A stretch of DNA of 64,000 nucleotides from Paenalcaligenes faecalis (GCF_027557445.1 NZ_CP106841.1:2590001-2654000), one strand, 5' to 3'. Positions 49,992 to 60,306 are shown, counted from the stretch's first letter. Notes: generated by a model from the letters alone, not told the origin. Translations and numbers: made by a program.

Positions 49992-51437
49992 ATGACAAAA
50001 AAATCCACTATTACTACTGCTGCAGGCAGACCTGTAAGCCACAATAACAACTCAATGACGGCAGGCCCCCGAGGGCCAGTGTTAATGCAAGACACTTGGC
50101 TACTGGAAAAACTCGCTCACTTCAACCGTGAGCGTATTCCAGAGCGAGTCGTACATGCCAAGGGCGCAGGGGCGTTTGGTACATTTACCGTCACCCATGA
50201 CATTAGCCAATACAGCTGTGCTGACGTATTTAAAATGGGCAAAAAAACTCCTTTATTAGCCCGTTTTTCTACGGTTGCAGGCGAGGCGGGTGCGGCTGAT
50301 GCCGAGCGTGATGTACGTGGTTTTTCTTTTAAATTTTATACTGACGAAGGCAACTGGGATATGGTGGGAAATAACACCCCAGTCTTCTTTATCCGTGATC
50401 CTCTAAAGTTCCCTGACTTTATTCACACTCAAAAACGGGAGCCTCATACTCATTTACGTAATATGAATGCAGCATGGGATTTTTGGTCACTTAGTCCTGA
50501 ATCATTACACCAAGTCACTATCCTAATGAGTGATCGAGGTCTACCCAAAAACTTCCGCCAAATTCATGGTTTTGGCTCACACACATACAGCCTAATCAAT
50601 GCTCAAGGAGTACGTCACTGGGTTAAATTTCACTTTAAATCCCAGCAAGGCATTGCGAATTACACCAACGAAGAGGCTGAAAAGGTGGTGGGATCAGACC
50701 GAGAAAGTGCTATTCGTGACTTATATGAAAACATCGAAGCCAACAATTTCCCACGTTGGAATCTACGCATTCAGGTCATGAGCGAAGAGCAAGCCTTGAA
50801 CTACCATCTAAACCCCTTTGACTTAACCAAAGTATGGCCTCATGGTGACTTTCCTTTAATTGATGTAGGGGTTGTGGAGCTCAACCAAAACCCTGATAAC
50901 TACTTTGCTCAAGTCGAACAAGCCGCATTCTCGCCTGCAAATATCGTACCTGGTATCGGCTATTCCCCGGACCGAATGCTACAAGGTCGTTTGTTTGCTT
51001 ATGGCGATACACAACGCTACCGTTTGGGTATCAATCACAATCAAATTCCAGTCAATGCCCCCCGCTGCCCTTTCCACAACAGCTTTCATCGTGATGGGGC
51101 CATGCGTGTTGATGACAATCAGGGCAACAAGCCTAACTATGAGCCTAATAGTACAAATACATGGCAAGAATCTCATTACCAAGAGCCTCCTTTAGCTTTA
51201 GATGGCAAAGCCGCAGAGCACTGGGATCACAGAGAAGACAACGACTATTATTCACAACCAGGGGATCTATTTCGACTCATGAACGCAGATCAGCAACAGC
51301 AACTATTTAATAATATTGCTGCAGCCATGGAAGGGGTAGCAGATGCTATTATTGAGCGTCAACTCCAACACTTTCACCTAGCAGATCCTGCCTACGCCCA
51401 AGGGGTACGCCACGCGCTTGCTAAACGCAACGCCTAA
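49992..51437 (+). CDS. katA: monofunctional catalase
   Basis: Heme catalase removing hydrogen peroxide, 481 residues, small-subunit type. The catalytic His is in [42 protein letters not shown] is the core, and the heme-ligand Tyr is in [24 protein letters not shown]. The ATG at 49992 follows GGAG and gives the usual N-terminus; an ATG at 49959 is less likely. No signal peptide is seen. It separates yidC from mnmE, which are adjacent in many relatives. Confidence 0.95.
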   Translation: MTKKSTITTAAGRPVSHNNNSMTAGPRGPVLMQDTWLLEKLAHFNRERIPERVVHAKGAGAFGTFTVTHDISQYSCADVFKMGKKTPLLARFSTVAGEAGAADAERDVRGFSFKFYTDEGNWDMVGNNTPVFFIRDPLKFPDFIHTQKREPHTHLRNMNAAWDFWSLSPESLHQVTILMSDRGLPKNFRQIHGFGSHTYSLINAQGVRHWVKFHFKSQQGIANYTNEEAEKVVGSDRESAIRDLYENIEANNFPRWNLRIQVMSEEQALNYHLNPFDLTKVWPHGDFPLIDVGVVELNQNPDNYFAQVEQAAFSPANIVPGIGYSPDRMLQGRLFAYGDTQRYRLGINHNQIPVNAPRCPFHNSFHRDGAMRVDDNQGNKPNYEPNSTNTWQESHYQEPPLALDGKAAEHWDHREDNDYYSQPGDLFRLMNADQQQQLFNNIAAAMEGVADAIIERQLQHFHLADPAYAQGVRHALAKRNA

Positions 51438-51482
51438 CCGTATTTCCATAGGACTATGTCGTTTCTGCACTGATACTACCCT

Positions 51483-52856
51483 ATGAGCGCAATCACGTCT
51501 TATCCTATCGCTGCCATTACCACCGCCCCTGGTCGCGGTGGTATTGGTATAGTTCGTATTTCTGGCCCAGATCTCAGCGGCTTTATCCACTCTTTCTTTG
51601 CCCAAGAACTACGTCCCCGCCATGCCCATTTTTTAGCCTTTCTTGATGCTGACGGCCAAGCCATCGACGAGGGGATTGCGCTGTATTTTAAAGGGCCAAA
51701 TTCTTATACCGGCGAAGACATTCTAGAACTACAAGGTCACGGAGGCACAGCCGTTCTACGACGTGTTTTAAACCGATGCTTTGAGGTCGGAGCCGCATTT
51801 GACCTACGCCACGCCGCTCCCGGTGAATTCACACAGCGCGCCTTTCTCAATGACCGTCTTGACTTAGCTCAGGCAGAGGCCGTTGCTGACTTAATTGACG
51901 CCTCCTCAGAGGCTGCTGCCAAAGGGGCTATGGCTTCATTAAGCGGTGCTTTTTCTCAACAAATCAATAACTTAGCAGATAAAATTATTCATTTACGGAT
52001 GCTGGTAGAGGCAACGCTTGATTTTCCCGAAGAGGAAATTGATTTTCTAGAAAAATACCAAGCGGCAGATCAATTACGTCATATTGATGGACAACTTCAG
52101 CAGTTACGCCTTTTAGCTAAACAAGGCCAAGTCATGCGTGACGGACTGCATGTGGTCTTAGCAGGACAACCGAATGTAGGTAAATCCAGCTTACTTAATG
52201 CTTTAGCCGGGGATGATATTGCAATTGTGACAGACATCGCGGGGACCACTAGAGACCGAGTCACACAATTAATTCATATCGAAGGCATTCCTATTCATAT
52301 CGTGGATACGGCAGGTTTGCGTGAAACCGACGACACCGTCGAAAGTATTGGTATACAACGTAGCTGGCAAGAGATTGCTAAAGCAAACGTGATCTTGCAT
52401 TTATTGGATGGACGGCAACCTGATGACAACTCAGACCATGACATTATGGAACGTTTGCCTAAACACACTCCTACCCTGCAGATATTTAATAAATGTGACC
52501 TATTAAGCGCAGACCAACAAAACGCACTACCAAACGATAATAAGAATCATTTACAAATATCTGCACAAACAGGGATGGGTTTAGATGAGTTACGTCAACG
52601 CCTACTCCAGATAGCAGGTTGGTCAGCTAATGCAGAGTCTCCGTGGCTTGCTCGTGAACGACACTTGCACGCACTCGAGCGTTGTAACGATCACCTTAAA
52701 ATGGCACAGTTCCACGCTAAACATGATGATCAGATCTTAGATCTATTCGCCGAAGAACTACGACTTGCTCATAATGAGCTTTGTGAAATTACTGGCGTAT
52801 TTACCAGTGATGACCTACTTGGGGAAATTTTCTCTAGTTTTTGCATAGGGAAGTAA
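51483..52856 (+). CDS. mnmE: tRNA modification GTPase MnmE
   Basis: With MnmG it modifies the wobble uridine of several tRNAs; 457 residues. The N-terminal folate-binding domain has [14 protein letters not shown]. The G domain carries [14 protein letters not shown] (G1), DIAGTTRDR (G2), DTAGLRE (G3) and NKCD (G4). The C-terminal FCIGK holds the catalytic Cys. The last 18 coding bases resemble the attachment site used by SGI1-type islands, and foreign-looking DNA begins immediately after. Confidence 0.97.
   Translation: MSAITSYPIAAITTAPGRGGIGIVRISGPDLSGFIHSFFAQELRPRHAHFLAFLDADGQAIDEGIALYFKGPNSYTGEDILELQGHGGTAVLRRVLNRCFEVGAAFDLRHAAPGEFTQRAFLNDRLDLAQAEAVADLIDASSEAAAKGAMASLSGAFSQQINNLADKIIHLRMLVEATLDFPEEEIDFLEKYQAADQLRHIDGQLQQLRLLAKQGQVMRDGLHVVLAGQPNVGKSSLLNALAGDDIAIVTDIAGTTRDRVTQLIHIEGIPIHIVDTAGLRETDDTVESIGIQRSWQEIAKANVILHLLDGRQPDDNSDHDIMERLPKHTPTLQIFNKCDLLSADQQNALPNDNKNHLQISAQTGMGLDELRQRLLQIAGWSANAESPWLARERHLHALERCNDHLKMAQFHAKHDDQILDLFAEELRLAHNELCEITGVFTSDDLLGEIFSSFCIGK
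52839..52856 (+). other. candidate island attachment site at the mnmE 3' end
   Basis: TTTTGCATAGGGAAGTAA encodes FCIGK plus stop. From memory, SGI1 integrates at the same codons of trmE/mnmE, TTCTGTATTGGTAAGTAA. The match follows largely from protein conservation, and no integrase or second copy is visible here. Confidence 0.4.
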
Positions 52857-53423
52857 AACGGCCAAAAAGATCGAAAAGCATCCAACAAAATACAAATAAG
52901 CCATTGTTTTTTAAATAAACTAGAAAAAAGAAGTCATTATCGGAAAATCAGGACATATCCCAAGGAATTATGTGTGTTTTTTAACCAAATAGCCTTGTGA
53001 CTTTCACATGTGAAAGTCATTGTCTGATCTCCGTATCATTTTTTGATTCAATGATGATGGATGGATTTATAGTCACGTCCTTCATAACGACCGAACCGGT
53101 GGGCGAATTATTTAAAAAAGGCTTTTTGAGGGCGTTTCAAGCCAGATTGGACAGCACAGTCAAGCCGTTAATCGAAAATAGCCTCCTAAGAGTCTGTTCT
53201 GAGGCCCCTTCGCTTCGCACCAGTAAGAAGTCAGGCTCTAAAACATCAAACAAATGTGCAAAAGGTCCTTTTTGAAGCTCTTAGAAAAAATGCTGAAGAA
53301 CCCTGCCCGCTAACATAGGTAATTAATAACCAAAGTTTATCGGCAATCATCACATCGGAGACATGAAGCGGCCAGCCAGGAACTATTCCTAGCTGGTTAG
53401 TCAGCTCCAATAGGTTGACACGA
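52857..53423. other. gene-poor stretch after mnmE
   Basis: 567 bp with no gene I can recognise. It holds a perfect 22-bp palindrome at 52998-53019. An open frame of 92 codons at 52997-53275 starts inside the palindrome, and its Lys/Ser-rich peptide has no family likeness. The stretch may be debris of an insertion or island end. Confidence 0.6.
52998..53019. repeat. 22-bp perfect palindrome near the island border
   Basis: Half-site TGACTTTCACA meets its exact complement with no spacer. No T-run follows. It could be an operator or a recombination site. Confidence 0.75.
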
Positions 53424-53975
53424 TCAATAGCTGTTAATAAAACCTGCTGTGGATTTTATATTCGCATAGGCGAACTCAAGAGCTGCCATAGCAGTGGCAT
53501 GAACTTGTGCCGCGGGTACTTTCACACCATTGAATTCCAAATCCATTGTGGCGCAGGCATCCTCCACAACTGTAACCTTATATCCAAAGTCTGAAGCGGC
53601 GCGGCTAGTCGCTTCGATGCACATGTGGCTCATGGCACCAATCACCACCACTTCCTCAATGTTGTTGGTATCCAGCAGCTCTTTCAGGTTGGTATTCAGG
53701 AACGAGTTGGGGTAATTCTTCAGAATTACCGGCTCATCGCCATCAGGGGCGACGGATTCGTGAATCTCAATGCCGTCGCTGCCAGGTGTGAATAGCGGCG
53801 CATTCGGATCGGGAAACTCATGGTGGACATGAATCAGAAGGTCCTTGTTCTGACGAGCCATCTGTATGACTCGTGCAGCATTGCCCGCAGCCTGCTCTAT
53901 ATTCACCAATGGCAGTTTGCCAGATGAAAAATATTCATTTTGGATATCAACAACAATAACGGCTCTTTTGCTCAT
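53424..53975 (-). CDS. isochorismatase-family cysteine hydrolase
   Basis: A 183-residue cytoplasmic hydrolase. The Asp of the triad is in VVDIQNEYF, the Lys in VILKNYPNSF, and the nucleophilic Cys in GAMSHMCIEATSRAASDFGYKVTVVEDAC. Family members act on amides such as nicotinamide, or on isochorismate; the substrate here is unknown. GAGGAG precedes the ATG. It lies 44 bp after the MBL-fold gene on the same strand, probably one operon. Confidence 0.88.
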   Translation of the reverse strand: MSKRAVIVVDIQNEYFSSGKLPLVNIEQAAGNAARVIQMARQNKDLLIHVHHEFPDPNAPLFTPGSDGIEIHESVAPDGDEPVILKNYPNSFLNTNLKELLDTNNIEEVVVIGAMSHMCIEATSRAASDFGYKVTVVEDACATMDLEFNGVKVPAAQVHATAMAALEFAYANIKSTAGFINSY

Positions 53976-54019
53976 TTGATTGCTCCTCTCTCGGTAATGT
54001 GTTCCGGATGTGTTCTGAA

Positions 54020-54895
54020 TTAAAAAGAAATAATCTCGCCATCCGCAGGAATCAAAACATGCTCTTCAATTCCCGCACTTTGCACAAAATCTGCCAGTCC
54101 CTCGCGACTGAGCGTCATGTGGTTAACCGCATCCATGTGCACGGCAACGATAGTCGCTTCCGGTGCGGCACGGTGAACCCGCAAGGTGTCCTCTTTGCCC
54201 ATGATGATCGGATCGCCCTTAAAACCGGTTACTTCGGCAGCACCAGTGTTCAGCACAATTACGTCGGGGCGGTAACGGTCCAGTGACTGCATAACTTCAT
54301 CGCGCCATACGGTATCGCCCACAACATAGGTTGTTCTTTGCCCCTCTGCCTCGAAAACAACGCCCATCACCTCGCCTAAAGACTTGGCCAGCTCGGGAAC
54401 GGCATAAAGATTATCGGAACCGTGCTGGCCGCCGGTTTTGTGGAGCGTCACGCCACCAAATTTCGCACTGTCATCCAGAACGCGCACGTTCTTGAAGCCT
54501 TGCGAACCAAGCGTTTCAGCATCAGCCGCGTTCTGGACGAACAGAGGAATGTCCTTCGGCAACAGTTTTTGGGCCGCGTCGTCCCAGTGGTCCAGGTGGG
54601 TATGGGTCACGATCACAGCATCAGTGCCCTCAATCACATCTTCTGCCGCCATGGGCAGCTCAACCAAAGGATTGCGCAGCTCACTGCGGTAAGTGTTTTC
54701 AAAGCCAGGATAGGTTCCTTTATCTGCCAACATGGGATCTATCAGAAACGTGGTTTCACCGTAGGTAACCTTTATTGTGGCGTTCCGAATGTGCTGCATT
54801 TCCTGGGTTAACGCTGAGCCAGGCTCCGCGAAAGCACTGCTTACAAAAGCAGCGGATGCCAGCAACAGTGTGCTAGCGATGGTTTTAATCAACAT
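54020..54895 (-). CDS. exported MBL-fold metallo-hydrolase
   Basis: A 291-residue metallo-beta-lactamase-fold protein with a signal peptide ending near SSAFAEP. Metal ligands are in THTHLDHWDD, GGQHGS, GDTVWRDE and VHMDAVNH. This resembles UlaG/RomA-like MBL proteins rather than true beta-lactamases. The ATG at 54895 follows a strong GGAGGA; the longer reading to 54982 would run into the divergent promoter. Substrate unknown. It is divergent from the GlxA-type regulator. Confidence 0.85.
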   Translation of the reverse strand: MLIKTIASTLLLASAAFVSSAFAEPGSALTQEMQHIRNATIKVTYGETTFLIDPMLADKGTYPGFENTYRSELRNPLVELPMAAEDVIEGTDAVIVTHTHLDHWDDAAQKLLPKDIPLFVQNAADAETLGSQGFKNVRVLDDSAKFGGVTLHKTGGQHGSDNLYAVPELAKSLGEVMGVVFEAEGQRTTYVVGDTVWRDEVMQSLDRYRPDVIVLNTGAAEVTGFKGDPIIMGKEDTLRVHRAAPEATIVAVHMDAVNHMTLSREGLADFVQSAGIEEHVLIPADGEIISF

Positions 54896-55039
54896 GGTGT
54901 TTGTCCTCCAAATGGGTGTTCGTTGATGGGTAAAGTGTAGGGAGTTTTGGTCACCACAAATATTGACCTGAAAGACAATCATCGAAAAGATCGGGCCAAA
55001 GGGTTATCATCGGGTCAGATGAACCAAAGGAGTATGACC

Positions 55040-55993
55040 ATGAGGCGACCCAGAGTTGGGCTTATCCTTCACCCGCAATTCAGTCCTTTCCATTTCTCGG
55101 TGCCCTACATGGTTTTCAGTATTACCCTGCCTGATGGCCCGTTGTTCGAATTGGTGATTGTGGCTCCGGGAGGACAGCCTCTGAATTCCGAGCGGGCAAT
55201 GACTATTGAGCCTGATGGAGGTTTGGAGCTACTGGATAACGTTGATATTGCCGTGGTGCCCAGCTGGCATGACTTGAACGAGGCGCCACCGTCAGAATTA
55301 ACAGAGGCGCTTGCTCGATGCCATGAGCGCGGCGCGCATGTGGTCGGCCTTTGTTATGGAACCTATGCTCTAGCGTACGGGGGATTGCTGGACAATAAAC
55401 GAGCTTCAACCCACTGGCTGGCTGAGCAGGACTTTCTCCAGCGCTTCCCGAAGGTAAAACTCGATACCAATGCCCTTTACGTTGAGGATGATCGGCTGGT
55501 CACTTCGGCAGGAACGGCTGCGGGACTGGATTGCTGCCTATTCCTCGTGCGTGAATACTATGGCGCCAAGACGGCCAATACGATTGCCCGACTCATGGTG
55601 GTTCCGCCTCATCGGGAAGGTGGTCAGGCTCAGTTTATTGAACAACCCGTCGCGATCTCCACCCAGGATGCCCACATCAACCGGCTTCTAGATTACCTGC
55701 GGGAACACCTGGCCGACACCCACACCATTGATGAGCTTGCCGCCCGTACCGCTATGAGCCGACGCACCTTCACACGTCATTTTCAAAAAGCTACCGGCAT
55801 GACGGTGTTGGAGTGGTTGGTGAGTGAGCGATTAAGGCAAGGGCGTGAGCTACTGGAAACCACATCGCTGTCTGTTGAAGCCATAGCGGAAAGAATTGGC
55901 TTTCATACAGCTACTTCTTTCCGACAGCACTTCAAACAGCGGCATCATGTTAGTCCGCGAGACTGGCGCAAGACGTTTGGGGATGCCGACTAA
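55040..55993 (+). CDS. GlxA-type AraC-family regulator (DJ-1/PfpI domain plus HTH)
   Basis: A 317-residue regulator. Residues 1-170 or so form a DJ-1/PfpI-like domain with the nucleophile-elbow-like VVGLCYGTYALA. The C-terminal 100 residues have two AraC helix-turn-helix units, IDELAARTAMSRRTFTRHFQKATG and VEAIAERIGFHTATSFRQHFKQRHHVSP. AAGGAG lies 7 bp before the ATG at 55040. It is divergent from the MBL/isochorismatase pair with a 144-bp gap, so it probably controls them. Confidence 0.9.
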   Translation: MRRPRVGLILHPQFSPFHFSVPYMVFSITLPDGPLFELVIVAPGGQPLNSERAMTIEPDGGLELLDNVDIAVVPSWHDLNEAPPSELTEALARCHERGAHVVGLCYGTYALAYGGLLDNKRASTHWLAEQDFLQRFPKVKLDTNALYVEDDRLVTSAGTAAGLDCCLFLVREYYGAKTANTIARLMVVPPHREGGQAQFIEQPVAISTQDAHINRLLDYLREHLADTHTIDELAARTAMSRRTFTRHFQKATGMTVLEWLVSERLRQGRELLETTSLSVEAIAERIGFHTATSFRQHFKQRHHVSPRDWRKTFGDAD

Positions 55994-56347
55994 GTGCGCG
56001 CCATTTCCATCTGATTTGGAAAACTCACGCACTGGGATTCCGACAACAACTTATCCAGATTAATAGCGTATGTGCTGCTCATATATCCAAGAGGCAGCCA
56101 CTCAATTGCCAGATCACTGCCGCAAACTTTTACAACGCTCTGGCTAGCGTTCGGTTTATCGTGTTCGACGCGATACACCAGCAAGGTGTCCAGCAGCTCC
56201 ATCAAATGCATTTTGAAGCCGGACTTCATCATTGACGGACAGAACCGAGCTGAGCAGATTGAAGTCATTCAATCCCTTTCGTTTTTGTTCTGTTTGTTCC
56301 TCGTCAAACGCTTCCAGCGCAGCGAAGAGTTCTTCCCATGATTCCAT
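55990..56347 (-). pseudogene. remnant of a PD-(D/E)XK-type nuclease gene, internally deleted and frameshifted
   Basis: Two minus-strand fragments in different frames abut. The first starts MESWEELFAALEAFDEEQ at 56347 and includes LNDFNLLSSVLSVNDEVRL, which resembles the N-terminus of PDDEXK-family proteins often found after hsdR. The second runs from about 56240 to the stop at 55990 and looks like the C-terminal end, DLAIEWLPLGYMSSTYAINLDKLL. The middle with the nuclease motifs is missing. It starts 10 bp after hsdR, so it was once in that operon. Family assignment is from memory of the N-terminus. Confidence 0.6.
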
Positions 56348-56357
56348 TTCGCCTGCC

Positions 56358-59300
56358 TTATCCCGTCTCAACGCTGGTTTTGACCTGGTTATACACAGCC
56401 CGCATCAGGTACTGGGACGCGATATTGCGGAAGGACTCATCGTTCATCAGACGTATGAAGATGTCTTCGTTGCCGTCCATTCGCTCTACAAACAAGTTCT
56501 CAAGCTGCTTGTTAAATACCGGTTCGAAATTCTCCAGGCTGTTGGCCATGACGGCCTGCCGCAGCTGTTCGTTGGCAACGGCGGTTTCCTTCACCTGATC
56601 GAAGAACAGCTGATCTGCCGGGGTAAATTCAGTACCAAATCGCTCATTGAGCTTGTCGACCAGCGTCGATAACTGTACCTCTTCATCAGCTTGCCCCGTA
56701 CCCACTTCGGTTGGGCCATACAAGGCATCTGGTTCACCAGCCTTCAGGTCGATGGCGCCCTCACTGATTTTCTGCAGCCGGTAGTATTTCAGCTCTACCT
56801 CATCATCAACCTGCACCGTGCGCGTATCGGTGGTGTAAGGCAGCTTGGTGAGCAGGAAGCGGGAATAGGTGTACAGCTTCTCGTGGTCCGAGTCCTGATA
56901 AGGAATAATTTGGGCAACGAAGCCGTACAGGTTACGGAAGCTGACCAATTGCCCCTTGAACAGCGCCTGGTCTTCCTCGCTTAATTTCTTGAAGCGCTCG
57001 ACAGCCAGGTCAATCAAACTATTCAGCTTCTTATGCTCGCCGCCCGTCGGGTTCAGTCGGTTGCGGAACCAGATCTCGCACCACGCGCTCACCTCACCCT
57101 CCGTGAAAATCTGCCAGGTGGACAGGGTGTGGGCCAGGTTATTGAGCTGCTGAGGGTCGGTGTCTTCTTCCTTGGTGGTCACCTCGTAATAGGGTTTGAA
57201 CGCCTTGTAGATTTCATCCGGCTCATTCACGAAGTCCAGCACAAAGGTATCTGTTTTGCCGCGGGCGGTTCGGTTAAGCCGTGACAGCGTTTGCACCGCC
57301 TGAATGCCTGACAGCTTCTTATCCACATACATGCTATGAAGCAGTGGCTGGTCAAAGCCGGTTTGGTATTTTTCAGCGACCAGTAACACCTGATATTCCT
57401 CGGTATTGAATTTCTCGGGCAGTTCAGACTCCTTGATGCCTTTGTTCATACCCACTTCGGTAAATGTCTTATCAGCATATTCCTTGAGGGCGATTTCTCC
57501 CGAGAAGGCTACAAGGGACTTCACATCCTTATAGCCTTTGGATTTGATGTACTTGTCGAAGCCCAGCTTGTAGCGCACCGCATGTTCACGAGAGCTGGTC
57601 ACTACCATGGCCTTTGCCCGGCCACCGATCTTGTGGCGGGTATGGGTGCGGAAGTGCTCAACGATCACCTCAACCTTCTGCGCTATCTCATAGTCGTGGA
57701 AGGACACAAAGCGAGCCAAGGCCCTTGCTGCCTTGCGGCGCGGCACTTCAGGGTCATCCTCCACCTTCTGGATCAGCTTGTAATAACGCTTGTAGCAGGT
57801 GTAGTGGGCCAAAACGTCATGGATAAACCCCTCTTCAATGGCCTGCCGCATACTGTAGTGATGGAACGGAGCTTCGCCGTTTGGGCCAGGTTCGTTGAAC
57901 ACGGCCATGGTCTTGAACTTGGGGGTCGCCGTGAATGCAAAGAAGCTCAGGTTGGGCTGTTTGGCACGTTTGAGTTGCTCTCGGATCAGCTCTTTCTTGG
58001 CCTCATCGCTCAGCCGCTCGTCTTCCATATCCAACAGCTGCTCGGCGATGGCTGATTCGATGCCATCCTTGTTCAGGATCTTGCGCAGCTCCATGGCGGT
58101 TTCGCCACTCTGCGAGCTGTGCGCCTCATCCACAATCACCGCGAAGCGCTTGCCTTCGGTGGAAATTGCAATGCCTTTACCTTGCTGCTCCAGCGTGCAG
58201 ATGGCCTGACTGATGAAAGGGAATTTCTGGATCGTGGAGATGATGATCGGCACGCCGTCAGCCAGCGCCTTGGCCAGTTGCTGAGTATTCTTATCGATCT
58301 TCTGTACAACGCCCAACTTGTGCTCGAACTGGAAGATGGTGTTCTGCAATTGCTGGTCGAGTACACGGCGGTCAGTAATCACCACCACGGAATGGAATAC
58401 CTTCTCGTTGTTGGCATCGTGCAGACTGGACAAACGATGTGCCAACCAGGCAATGGAGTTGGACTTACCGGAACCAGCAGAGTGCTGAACCAAGTAGTTA
58501 TGGCCGGAGCCCTTGGCTTTTGCATGCTGGATCAGAGACCTGACGGCATCCAGCTGGTGATACCGTGGGAAAATCAGCGTTTCCTTGCGGTGGCGCTTAA
58601 TGCCTTTTTCAGTTACCAGTGTTTTTTCTTCTACTTGAAGGTGTAGAAAACGGGCAAGGATATCCATCAGGCTGTCGCGCTCTAGCACCTCTTGCCACAG
58701 GTAGGCGGTACGCACATCACCTTCTACCAGCGGGTTGCCTGCGCCGTGATTAAAGCCGCGGTTAAAGGGCAAGAAAAAGGTATTCTTACCCTCCAGATGG
58801 GTGGTCATAAACACCTGCTCGGTATCCACCGCAAAATGCACCAGGCAGCGATTCTTGAAGGCGAACAGCGGGTCTTTGGGGTTGCGCTCAAAGCGATACT
58901 GGTGCTTGGCATTTTCAACCGTCCAGCCGGTGGCCGACATGGCATTTTTCAGCTCCAGTGTGGCAATTGGGAGGCCGTTCACAGCCAGCACCATGTCCGG
59001 AATGGCACCCGTCTTGGTATATACCTGACGAATCACAGTGAGCTTGTTGGTGGCGTAACGCTCAGCCGCGCCAGTATCAATACTGGAATTGGGGGCAAAA
59101 TAGGCCAGCTTCACCGATTTGCCCACGCATTTAAACCCTTCACGCAGCACGGTTAGCGCCCCTTTTGCGGCTAGCTCCTTGGTGAGAGCATCCAGCAACA
59201 TGCTTTCGGCTTTGCTTGCATCCAGATTGGTCAAGCGCTCCCAGATCTTGGGTTGTGTGTTCTGCACAAAGCGCACCACCTCTGCCGGAAACAAGGCGGT

Positions 59301-59396
59301 TTCCGCATCAAAACCTGTGGCATCCCCTTTTTCATAACCGCCTTGGGTGATTAACGCCTGCTCGATGGCATTCTCAAAATCGATCTCTTTGTGCAT
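56358..59396 (-). CDS. hsdR: type I restriction enzyme, R subunit
   Basis: The motor and nuclease subunit of a type I system, 1,012 residues. The N-terminal nuclease domain includes LVLAVNGLPIATLELKN (motif with E and K). The helicase core has the Walker A QHSAGSGKSNSIAWLA, VDEAHSSQSG (DEAH), FFAFTATPK and VQTLSRLNRTARGK (motif VI). A C-terminal helical region follows. All motors appear intact. Order with hsdM, hsdS and dinD suggests one transcript. Confidence 0.96.
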   Translation of the reverse strand: MHKEIDFENAIEQALITQGGYEKGDATGFDAETALFPAEVVRFVQNTQPKIWERLTNLDASKAESMLLDALTKELAAKGALTVLREGFKCVGKSVKLAYFAPNSSIDTGAAERYATNKLTVIRQVYTKTGAIPDMVLAVNGLPIATLELKNAMSATGWTVENAKHQYRFERNPKDPLFAFKNRCLVHFAVDTEQVFMTTHLEGKNTFFLPFNRGFNHGAGNPLVEGDVRTAYLWQEVLERDSLMDILARFLHLQVEEKTLVTEKGIKRHRKETLIFPRYHQLDAVRSLIQHAKAKGSGHNYLVQHSAGSGKSNSIAWLAHRLSSLHDANNEKVFHSVVVITDRRVLDQQLQNTIFQFEHKLGVVQKIDKNTQQLAKALADGVPIIISTIQKFPFISQAICTLEQQGKGIAISTEGKRFAVIVDEAHSSQSGETAMELRKILNKDGIESAIAEQLLDMEDERLSDEAKKELIREQLKRAKQPNLSFFAFTATPKFKTMAVFNEPGPNGEAPFHHYSMRQAIEEGFIHDVLAHYTCYKRYYKLIQKVEDDPEVPRRKAARALARFVSFHDYEIAQKVEVIVEHFRTHTRHKIGGRAKAMVVTSSREHAVRYKLGFDKYIKSKGYKDVKSLVAFSGEIALKEYADKTFTEVGMNKGIKESELPEKFNTEEYQVLLVAEKYQTGFDQPLLHSMYVDKKLSGIQAVQTLSRLNRTARGKTDTFVLDFVNEPDEIYKAFKPYYEVTTKEEDTDPQQLNNLAHTLSTWQIFTEGEVSAWCEIWFRNRLNPTGGEHKKLNSLIDLAVERFKKLSEEDQALFKGQLVSFRNLYGFVAQIIPYQDSDHEKLYTYSRFLLTKLPYTTDTRTVQVDDEVELKYYRLQKISEGAIDLKAGEPDALYGPTEVGTGQADEEVQLSTLVDKLNERFGTEFTPADQLFFDQVKETAVANEQLRQAVMANSLENFEPVFNKQLENLFVERMDGNEDIFIRLMNDESFRNIASQYLMRAVYNQVKTSVETG

Positions 59397-59436
59397 AACC
59401 TGTATTCCTTTTAAAAACCTGGCTGGGTTTTCGCCA

Positions 59437-60306
59437 CTACTCTTGTTGGTCAGTGTCGTCGTTTTGCTGTTTTCCCAGCTTCTTTTGCGCGTTTTCTACT
59501 TGTTTAACGCTTTTATCCGGCGTGGGCAGGTTCTCTGGCATGGTACCGCCCAGTTCGCCAATGGTTTGCCGCACCTTCTGGCCTACTTCGAAATGGGTTT
59601 GGTTGGCCTGCCGTTTACCCTGAATCTTGTCCCGACGCAGCTTCTCCTCTGCCTGGGTGGCGCGGAACAGGTTGGCGGCAAGCTCTGTGCTGCCCATGTA
59701 GTCCAGAATTTTGTGGCTTTTCTTCAGGCCCTTTTTGGCATGTATATCCTTGGCACCCAGCCCGCCATACAGCCCTTTGTAGCCATGATCCTGAAAAATG
59801 GCGTAATCCAGGGGGGTTTCCACACCTGCATCCTGGGCCGCTGCCGCCAAATACTTGTTATGGGCGATAAGCTCCTTACGAATGGCCAGGCGCTTCTCAT
59901 CCTCAGAGAGAGCGGTGAACTGCTCGCTGTCTTCCAACTCCTGTCGACGCGTCTGGATAGCGAAGTAGGTCTGGCCATTGGCGATGACCGGCTTCGTGGG
60001 ATCGCCGTTCTGGACGATCAGGTAGCAGGCATAGCGTGACAGGTGAACATCGGATATCGGACGTTGCGCGCCAGAGCCGATGTCGACCATTTTACTGACG
60101 TCAGCAAAATGGTCTGAAACCTCATTTCCAGACTGCTCACAAGCATGCCTGGCCTTGTTGATAACCTGTGAAAAATTCTGCCACTTTTGGTACTCCAGAA
60201 GCGGTGCCAGCTCCCTGGCTGACCAGAACTCATTGCCTTGCTCATCCTCTCTGCGGATGCCTTCAAAGCTGTCGTGGTGAGTATTGGTGGGGGGTGTATT
60301 AGCCAT
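59437..60306 (-). CDS. dinD: DinD-like DNA-damage-inducible protein
   Basis: A 289-residue protein of the DinD family, recognised by the N-terminal FEGIRREDEQGNEFWSARELAPLLEYQKWQNF, DVHLSRYACYLIVQNGDP and YKGLYGG. E. coli DinD interferes with RecA filaments. The ATG at 60306 is used because GGGAGC lies before it; a TTG at 60312 is the alternative. It overlaps the end of hsdS by 8 bp and lies 40 bp before hsdR, so it belongs to the restriction operon. Confidence 0.9.
   Translation of the reverse strand: MANTPPTNTHHDSFEGIRREDEQGNEFWSARELAPLLEYQKWQNFSQVINKARHACEQSGNEVSDHFADVSKMVDIGSGAQRPISDVHLSRYACYLIVQNGDPTKPVIANGQTYFAIQTRRQELEDSEQFTALSEDEKRLAIRKELIAHNKYLAAAAQDAGVETPLDYAIFQDHGYKGLYGGLGAKDIHAKKGLKKSHKILDYMGSTELAANLFRATQAEEKLRRDKIQGKRQANQTHFEVGQKVRQTIGELGGTMPENLPTPDKSVKQVENAQKKLGKQQNDDTDQQE

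Noticed and set aside
52997-53275. 92-codon open frame after mnmE
   Set aside because: It starts inside the palindrome, has no ribosome binding site that I can see, and its peptide resembles no family. Treated as non-coding.
57582-58646. Long plus-strand open frames (157 and 175 codons) opposite hsdR
   Set aside because: They lie fully inside the intact hsdR gene, in GC-rich sequence where antisense frames stay open by chance, and the peptides look like shadow translations.
59347-60039. 230-codon plus-strand open frame opposite dinD
   Set aside because: Antisense to the recognisable DinD sequence, and spanning the dinD-hsdR gap without start signals.
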